This document shows, in pieces, positions 11,740-21,200 of a DNA stretch of 64,000 nt (position 1 is its first letter; the number at the start of each line of letters is the position of its first letter). Position numbers and translations under genes: made by a program. This DNA is from Cristatella mucedo (Eukaryota > Bryozoa > Phylactolaemata > Cristatellidae), in NCBI GenBank assembly GCA_009760855.2, contig WPIO01000020.1, forward strand, positions 6,112,001-6,176,000, in the 5' to 3' direction. The notes below the pieces were generated by a model that did not search any database, was not told where the DNA came from, and saw only the letters and a program-made list of their open reading frames with translations.

Positions 11740-14700
11740 AGACGCTGGTGCTTATACGAAATCTGTATTCAATCAGTAATTATGAAGCATATTAATCCTT
11801 TTGGTGAATATGGATTGTCTCTGGCATTACAAGGTCACAATCAAAGTTTCTGGGCCAGTATAAATGGTGACTGTTTTGGCGAGGGACCAGCTGCATGGAA
11901 ATCATTGCAGGAAGGACCACGGCAGCACAGCCAGTACAAGCATGTTTAATAAAATACGTCTTGGGTTTTTCTTTGGGCATGGGTTTGTCCAAAGTTGTTC
12001 TTGTTATGCGGTTGCCAAAGCACTCTTTTAGTCTGGAGTGACACTGATCACCTCCATGGTCTACCTTCTGTTATTCTGCATTGTAGGATGGCTTAAATTT
12101 GAAGAGCTGTAACTAGTGTACTTCATGCATTCTGTGAATTTTTGCAATTGGTTTTCAGGATTCAGATTCTGCTCTCACAGTATGAGTACCACGGTATTAT
12201 GGCAGTATCTTTTAAGTGTTCACTATCTTCAAGAAAGATTCCATGCTTAGCTCCAATAATTGACTTCTGAAGTTGTTTTCTGGTTTCTAAGGGAAATTTA
12301 TTGGTTTTTACCTTGCCTGGCTGTGGGTATTTCAATCGTATAAAGACCTTTGCACAAGGACAGCGGGACGTCGGAGTAATGTTTGTGTGCACTAGAATGT
12401 GACTGGCTCACACTGCATGAAAACGTGCTATATGAAAAGAAAATAAGAAGTGTGCTATAGGAGCGATCACAATCATCCTCTTTCATTGGCCCCCCTCTCT
12501 ACATTGCAACGTCACAGCGTGCACTTTGTAGGTCAGCCATCAGCTCAAAATCTTTGTGGTCATTGTGTATGCGTGTCGGGTGGCTCATGTTGCGCACTAA
12601 AGCGCCAAACAGCTAGTGTAATTTTAGAAAAGGAGAAAGGGGATTCAACAAAGGTCAATTCAATTGACGGGAGTAAAAATAACCTAGGAAGCAGCTACCT
12701 GCTGCTCAACCAGTAACGCTTGAGCAGGGAGTGCTTTGAGTCGGATACTGGCAGTACGGACCGTTGGGTTTTCTGTGAGCTCCTGAGGATGTTTTCCCAC
12801 GTGGCCAGAGAAAATAAGGAGCCTGGGGGATATTGCTGCATGCCAAGTACATGGCAGAAGAAGCTCGGAGCAAAAAAGCCTGAGAATCATCTTTTTTTTT
12901 TACTGTGTCTGTCGATCATTTGCCACGAACAATATTAGATGCCCCAAAATAACGAGTTAACAATTTTGCAGGTGTGCAGGATCGTGTGCAATGTGCATTT
13001 TGTCGTGGAGTTCTGCGAAACTGGGAGAGCGGAGATATAGCGATGAATGAGCACCGTCTACATTTCAGCTACTGTCGATTTGCGATGGGTCTCGATTGTG
13101 GAAACATTCCTATCCAGCAAAGGCAGCAAGCACCTGGCAATGGTCTGCTAGGTGTCGACACTGGTGCAAACCTAGTTTCAGCAGCAAGCACAATGGCAGG
13201 TCAGTTGGATCTATGGGCTTTGCATCTGGTACGCTCCATCCCATTTTTTTTAATCCAGCGAATGAGGCGATATACGTGTTTTATCAATCTGCTGGCATTG
13301 GTCTCTAACAAGGCGTAGGAAAGGCTCTGGCAAACGACACTTTCATTTAAAATGGGCTGCTCACGAACCACAGAATTTGAGCACGGCCTGCTACCATTGG
13401 CTAGCTGTAGCATCGTCGTCGTTTCACATCACCTTTAGGCATGTTCTGGCTCTTGCTGGACCAGTGCCTCAAAGTAACATCCGTCCAGGGAAAGAGCGCA
13501 AATTTTTGTCTTCGAGCCAAATAGGTTTTTGCATGTGGTTATTTATAATGTCAAATACTTAGCAGAAGTAGCCATATAAAACGAAGCTTTTTTGATTACA
13601 TTGTGTCACAAATTGTGATCGTATTTTTTCCGGGGCAGCAACTCTCACTATCCAGCTGCCTGTGTCTCGAAAGCATGCTTATCAAAAGGTTGCTATTATT
13701 CTCAAGTTAGGAGCTATAGAATGTACTATTATCATTATTATATGCATTTTCTGAGATGCAATTAAGATGCAATTAATCACTTTTTGGCTCGAGAATTTCT
13801 TATTGTGACTATGGCCAGTTTATCAAGACGAGGCAAAAAAGTGTGTGCCTTAAAGTATAAGCTAAGATACAAGAAACTTCCAACGACCACCTTGCGGATC
13901 AGGACAAATGTTTGGAACTTCAATTCCCAAGCAGAAAAAGAAAAGATCTTAAAGCGAGAAATGCAAGAAAGTTCTTGCAGTGAATCTCAAAATTTCGCTC
14001 CACCTTATACGGTTTAAATCGATTGGCCGTAAACCGCAACCAATTATTAACTGTTTATTAATCAGTACAAAGCTTATTTGTTCGCCTTGCAATGTTTCCC
14101 GTAGAGAATGCCTCACCAAGCCTATTGCAAAGGGACCTTTCATTGCAAGACCATATAAGCTCCACAGTAAAGTCTGCCTACTTTCAACTACATAAAATTG
14201 CTAAAATTCGAGCTTATATAGACAGGTATGCCCTATTTAAATTGATACATGCATGTATTACGCCTCCTCTCGACTTTTCTAATTTTTTTTCTTGACGGTA
14301 TAGTGCCCTATGCAATCAGGTATTACAGTTGGTGCAAAACTCCAGGCATGTCTGTCATGCGTTTCAATAAGTAGTCTGAGGCAAAGGCCGAATTCGGTGT
14401 CCTTGTAATACCACAGATATGATGGATCATTGAATGACATAAATTTCCCGGGACCCTTACTAGTAAGATGAAAAGGGTATGTACCAGCTTCTTTGCAGTG
14501 TTTTGGGGTTTCAAAAGCAAGCACGAGGAAGAAAACTGCATACAGTTTGTTGACATTCCACAATATCTTTTTAGCTTATCTTGATCAATTCTTAGAGTAA
14601 ATAGGCGCTTCATCGGAGAAGTAAGGCGAGCATCTCCATTACTTTGGGCTTCAAAGTGGCTACCCAGGACAGTACAGCGAGAGCTTTTAATGTAATCTCC

Positions 14701-17700
14701 GTTTGTAACTCCACAAAGCCATAAAGACTAAGTGGGTGTTACACAAGAGATTTTGTATAGCACACTCACAGCCTAAGCGGCTTTCGGTACGCATTCGGTA
14801 GCTGCCAGACTTCATCTCACGCAACAAAGACAAAGTGGGAACCATAGCAGAGTCAGGAGAGCAGTTGAGGTAGTGAGTAGCCTGGAAGTAGCAGCTGAGA
14901 ACGGCTGGAGAGGATGAGCCATAGTCGTGGGCAGGTGAGCCAGGATGTCAGTGGCAGGAGAGTAGTTGTCGTTGCGTAAGAATCTTAGAATCGATTTTCA
15001 TTCTAGAACCTGCAGAGCTAAAGCTTCTGTTGCCAAAGGTCTTTAAGCAGAGGAATGAGACAGCTAATTTATTGTCCACACAGAACCTGAGGGCACGAGG
15101 AGGCTGAAACTGGTGCAGCAGTTCAGATAGGTCTGGAGAAGCCAAGCCGTGCGGGCCTTCTGGATCAGCTTAAGAACCTTGCTATCCTAGCTCTTTTAGC
15201 AAAGGAGACGTGTGGTCAAACCTCCAGGACTTAAAAACTAGCCTTGCAGCCATACTCGCGGCCAGCAGTAATGGCCTAGGTGCTTTCTTTAGCAGCCCAG
15301 CCAAATGGGATTTACATTAATCTAGGCCGAGACAGTTTTTGCAAGCCACTGTGGAAGGCAGGTCTTGATCTTAGATAGTAATCGGAAGTCTACACCATGT
15401 TGCCGACTTGTGGAAGTGATTGAGGTCAATTAACCAGTGAAAGATTACTAACATGGTCGCGGTTAATACTTTAAATACTTTTTAATACGGTAATTTCAGA
15501 TGTGATTTTTCCCCAGGCTGTAAATGCACGTGAAATAACACGTGGTTACCCACAAGATCATTCCCGAATTGCGTCACATCCCCTGACTTGACCACATTAA
15601 AAAAGAAATTAAAAACGCAAATATGTATGACAGCATTTAGTGGGTCCCTGTGATTCGTCCTGTATGTGCTTATGGGTTCTGACGCTGTGCATGCTGCCAC
15701 TAACCGCACTTGCATGCTGACCATGTGCATGTCACTCCTAGTCATGTATTGATGTTGTTTATCAAGCATGATACCGCTCACCCTTCGATCGTGTTTCTTT
15801 TGCAACAAATGTAAAGTGACTTGAAAGAGATTGAGTTCTCTGAGTGCGCTTTATTAAATGTATTATTATTATTATAATCTATTGAAATCGTTTCATTAAA
15901 TTTATGAGCCGCAAATTTATTTTGCACGTCAGAACTATGGTGCTTGCTGACCCACAACATGACGTTTTTATTTTCGGTCATTGATGATCGCAAAAGACTC
16001 GTTTGCTTGGTGCTTGTCTAGTGCCGGAGTTTCACTGTAGACTCAGTTTTGCTTGGCAAGTTTTCAGTAAGCTACTCTGTAGGATCACCATTCTATATAG
16101 TTTTCTTCACATTCTTTTACCTAATTGGCTTATTAAACTTGTTAATTTACTAAAAATAATATGAGAGTTGTAATAAGTATTTTCTTGTACTTTGGAATCC
16201 TCAGAGATAGATCAAGAACTGCTGTTTTTCCTGTCCACAATTTTCTGTTACTTTTTATTCATGATCTCGTAAAAAAATCTTTGCTTCCTGACAGTCAAAT
16301 GGCTTATGTGTTCGATATATGGTTAGCATTATGGTAGGCTCCAACTTATTTTACTTACGAAAAAACAGGTTCTGTTCTTAAGTGCTTTTTGCAAAGAATG
16401 TTAGTCAATATATTAAAGTGCATTTTTCTGAAAAGATGTGAGCCATAACAAACACTTTTTGCTGGGCTTCCATGCAAGAGCTCTCAAAGTTAATGCTGTC
16501 CTTAATTACATGCAGCATCTTGAAAGTTTCAAGCAGTTAGAAAAATTGAGCTTGCTCCTCTTAGTGCCTGCCAGTCATTCCACATGGAGCACTTATCACA
16601 GCATTTAGTGGGTCTTCCTTTATGTGCTTATGCATGCTGACACTGTGCATGCTGCCAATAACCAAACTTGCACTCTGATCCTGCGCATGTCACCCTTAAC
16701 CATTTTATTCTTGTTGTTTATTGTGCATTGCTGCCACTAACCATTCGATCATGGTGAGCCGTAATGGCTCACTAGGTAAGGCGGTTGCTTTTCACGACCT
16801 TGGCCCCGAGGTCGTGGGTTCGAATCCTGTGGTGGACGATCCTTTATCACCACTGCAAGCGGTGGCAATAGCCGTAAAGGCTCTTCTGTCACTATACAAA
16901 AAAAGGCTGTTAAATCAGCTATCATTTATGTTCCTTTGCAGCAAATGTGAAGTGCCTAGAAAGAGATTGAGTTTACCGTGTGTGCTATATCAAAACTATT
17001 ATTATTATACATATTATTCAAAATGTGAGCAATAAACAATTTTCTGCTCTTGGTTGCTCTTCTGTTCTACACGTGCGTGTTAAGACCATTGGTAGCAGTG
17101 ACCTGCAGCCCAAGATGTCCTTCAGGTCAGGGCGGTGACGAGTTGCTTCCGGGTGTGTCAACTTCGAAGCCCAAGAATGTGCAGTACGCTGTGGAGGCTC
17201 GCCGTCTGCAGACATTCAGCTCCTGGCCGATGTGGGCTCTGCTGTCGCCTCAAAAACTCGCCAAAGCTGGCTTCTACTATGTGGGTAAGCTTTAAAATTG
17301 CTTCATAATCAGTGCAAATAGTAGCCTCTTGTTTGACATTGAGTCAAGCCGGTGCTAAGACGAAATGCCCCGAACCTCAGCGCTCAAGTGGTCGTTTGAC
17401 ATTAGTAATAACAATGGTATCGCTTCCCAACCGATTTACGAGCTTGTTGAAATTGGACCACTACGCAAACACGGACTTTTGTTGCTAATAGGTTGTGTCC
17501 ACTTATTTTTATTTTTCATGTTTGCAATGTTTAATGTGTTGTATAGATTTGATCGTTCGATTTAATATTTGGATGCCTTGACCAGCCATGCAATGTAATG
17601 TATCTCCATCTGTTGGTCCGCAAGCCCTCAAAGACTATGTGTGTGTTACGAAGGAGAGTTTTCTATAGCTCGCTTGAGCCTAAGCAGCTGTCGGTACGCA

Positions 17701-18221
17701 TACGGTAGCCAGCAGACCTCATCCTAATCCAGTGATTCTCAACCTGTGGGTCGCGATCCCTTTGGGGGTCGAAAGACCTTTAACGGGGGTCGCCTAAGAT
17801 CATCGGAAAATATGCCTTTCTACATTTCGCACATAATAGTCTTATGCTTGTAGGTCGCCATAATATGATGAAATTTATTAAAGGGTCGCGGCACTAGAAA
17901 GGTTGAGAACCACTGATCTGACCCAACAATGAGAAAGTGATAAGCATAGCTGAATTAGGACGGCAGTGGAGTTAGTCGGTAGCTTGGATATAGCAGCTCA
18001 GGACGGTTGGAAAAAATGTACCATAGTCGGCAGCAGGAGAGTATATGCCGTTGCAGTAGAATTGTGGTTGAGGTCATTAGAGGATCTATAGGACATACAG
18101 AACAAAAGCTTGTGTCGCCAATGGTCTTGGCACTGCGTATGCATTGAGTAGCTGATTTGGCCTTTATACTTCATCTGAGTTTTACAGTTTCAATCTCTCT
18201 TATATATGTGTCTCTTTTGCT

Positions 18222-18290
<69 letters not shown>

Positions 18291-21200
18291 GCTGTCTCAG
18301 TCTTTCTCTCTCTGTCTCTGTTTTTCACTCTTTCTCACCGATGCAATCGGTCAGTACAGTCTAGACTTTCATTTTAAGCAGATGACAAATAGTGTAATTG
18401 TGTGGGCATTCCAACCTGACTATAAAAAACATGTTATGAATGACTATTAGTTATCTTGCAAGGGCACACCTAGGAATTTAACTTCCAATAGTTTCAACGT
18501 TGTGTAGCAAAAAAGCATGCTGACTTGCTTGCAAAGCATGTGATGCCCTGTATCGAAAAGTCATTGTGGACCTGAGCACTCTGACCAATGTTTTATAATT
18601 ACATTTAACTGTTATCGTTGTACTATTTCGCGAATAATTAGCAGATCAAGATTAACCCGTATTTGTCTTGGGCTTTGAGAAGTGTTTTTATGGAAAAAAG
18701 CTAGTCAAAAACTATTTTTACCTCGATTCCGAAAATATTCTGCATCTGAGAAGTAGCTTGATAATGCTGCCGAAAAGTGAGAGATTAGGAGTAGCTGAAG
18801 CTTACAAAACAAGGAGTGTTTTCCTAATCTGAAGTCGAAAATGGTTTACTTGACTTTAAACTTAGCCACAAGTTAGGACCTAGCGATGACCGTCTGAAGA
18901 TTTCTTGCATGTGCCTGTGCGTGTTCTATCCAAATAGTTTCCACAAATTTTTGCCTTTAATTTGGCCTTGTTCAAACTAAGGTGAAACCGTGAAGTCACT
19001 CGTTCAGTTAGATTGCTGCTCTAATACTTTTCCTGCTTTTTTGCTCGCTATTCTGACTTTCGTGATGCGTTTATTGTAGGCTTCGGTGACAACGTCAAGT
19101 GCTTTTTTTGCGATTGTGGACTCCACAATTGGGATTTTGGAGATGATCCCTGGGAAGAACATGCGAGGTTTGTCTAATGATGTAAAGTCACGAAGCTAAT
19201 ACAACTTCGAGAATGATTGCAAAGGGGAAAGACTCGGTCGCATAGTAACCTGTTAATCTTTGTTGCAGGAGTTTCCCAAGCTGTGAGTACTTGCTTAGCG
19301 TAAAGGGAAAAGAATACGTCGACAGTGTGCAGAAGAAAATGAGATCGGCATCTTACCTTCAGGCTGAGGTGCACAGGTTCATTCGATTAATTACTCCTAA
19401 TATTGCAACATGACCTTTTCTCTCTTGTTTTCGCTGGATAAATCTTTGTAATAGTAGTGCATTCAGTGGATTTGTGCTGAGCCTCGTCAGACTATGCATC
19501 TTACATACCTGCACTATACTGTTCTTACTTAGCTGTGCAACTGTTGAATGCTGATCCTACTCAGCTCTTCAAGTGCTCCAAACCGTTTTAAAAAAAATCA
19601 GTCAGTCAGGTACCAACTGCAGAATAGGCACTCTGATTTAGACCATTAAGACCATCTCTTAAGGCACTATACAAATGAATTCTTATTATTATTATCATTA
19701 TTATGTATAGGCTATTGGCGCCTCTGTATCCGGTCAAAGTGTGTACAAAATGCCACTTATTGTTAATGGGCTTATTTAAAGTACCTATTAATGTTCTCCG
19801 TCTTACTTTGTTTATGGCGAAAGACTGATAAGAGATACATATTAGCATACGGTGCATTCAATCTTTGCTAGAATATCTACAGCGACCGAGGTTCCACGTT
19901 TTGCAGATAGAAGCTGAAAGTGGCATTTGACAAGTGCTATTGGTAGGTTCAGACATTTGTGCCACATGTTGCAGTGGCATATAAAATGAACCATGCAACA
20001 CAAGAACTGAGAATGAACTAACATTTGACCGTCTGTAGTGAAGTTAATATAATAAGGTGAATTTTGTTTACTGGGGTATATTTTTATTTTCCTGAAAATT
20101 CACTCTCTCCGGTTAATTTTGTCTTACTTCTACAAGGTGTCATCAGTGGCCCAAAACGTTTCACTAAACGTCAGCGAAGCACTTAATAATCACAACGGCA
20201 CTGAAGCTCACACCTCCACCGTGCTGGGTGAAAACCACTCAGTGCAAGTTCTGCAGAGCCTTGGATACACATTGGAACAGATCCAAGCAGCATTGAATTC
20301 TCACTTCACAAATCGAGCTACTGCTAAATTGCCAAGCAGCACGGAGTTACTAAAAGCGATATTGCAATCGAATGAAGATGCTGGTTCGGGTAAGTTATCT
20401 TGCCATTACCATTACAATGCAAAAACTTTTGCACCTAAATATGGTTTTTCAAAATACATTTGAGTATTAAAGGAATAATGGAATCATACTAGAAGTTTAT
20501 TATTTACTATTGCTGTTATATGATTATTATATTGTGCATTATATTATTAGTATTGTTTTAATATATTATTTTATATATTACATGATGCTATTATATTAGT
20601 TGTTAGAAGCTTCTTTCTTAATAAGAAGCTTCTGGGAGTATATCGCAGCTCCCCGAAAAATAATGCGGTTTTTTAAAGAAAAAATTCTAGCCGTAGATTT
20701 TGTTGTGGTCCTCGAACAAGGCTCACTAGTTGCCGTCCTGGTTTGGCCCAGCAATAAGGTGCTTGCCTTCAATGGCCAAGGTCTTTGGCTCGAGCCCGGA
20801 AGCATATGCAAAGCACGTAGACAGAGATTTAAGTTGCTTAATCAAGTATTCACAAGAACGATTGTAGGATTTTTTTCCAAGTAGTCAGTCATACTAAGCC
20901 TCATAAAACCCCAGCATAGTGGGGAACATGAACAATTTGACAAACAGTTAATCATTATGCTCATGTCAGCTGCTCCTATCTTGTGGCAGACATTTTAAGG
21001 CTATTCCGTAGTGCTTTAGATTAGTCGAATTTCTGCTTGTTTATGTTTTTGTCATTTGACTGCTTACATTCGTGCCTGCCTTGTGCGATTCAAAATCAAG
21101 AGTCAGTGTGCACAAAAATGCCAATTTTCTCTTTTAGAATCACTTTTTAAAATAACGCAGTTATATAAAAGTACACTAGTTTTATTATAGCTGGTTCTAG

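Noticed and set aside
17109-17125. Alternative IAP exon 3 start at 17109 (after ACCTGCAG)
   Set aside because: It would break the phase-1 junction with exon 2; 17126 keeps the frame.
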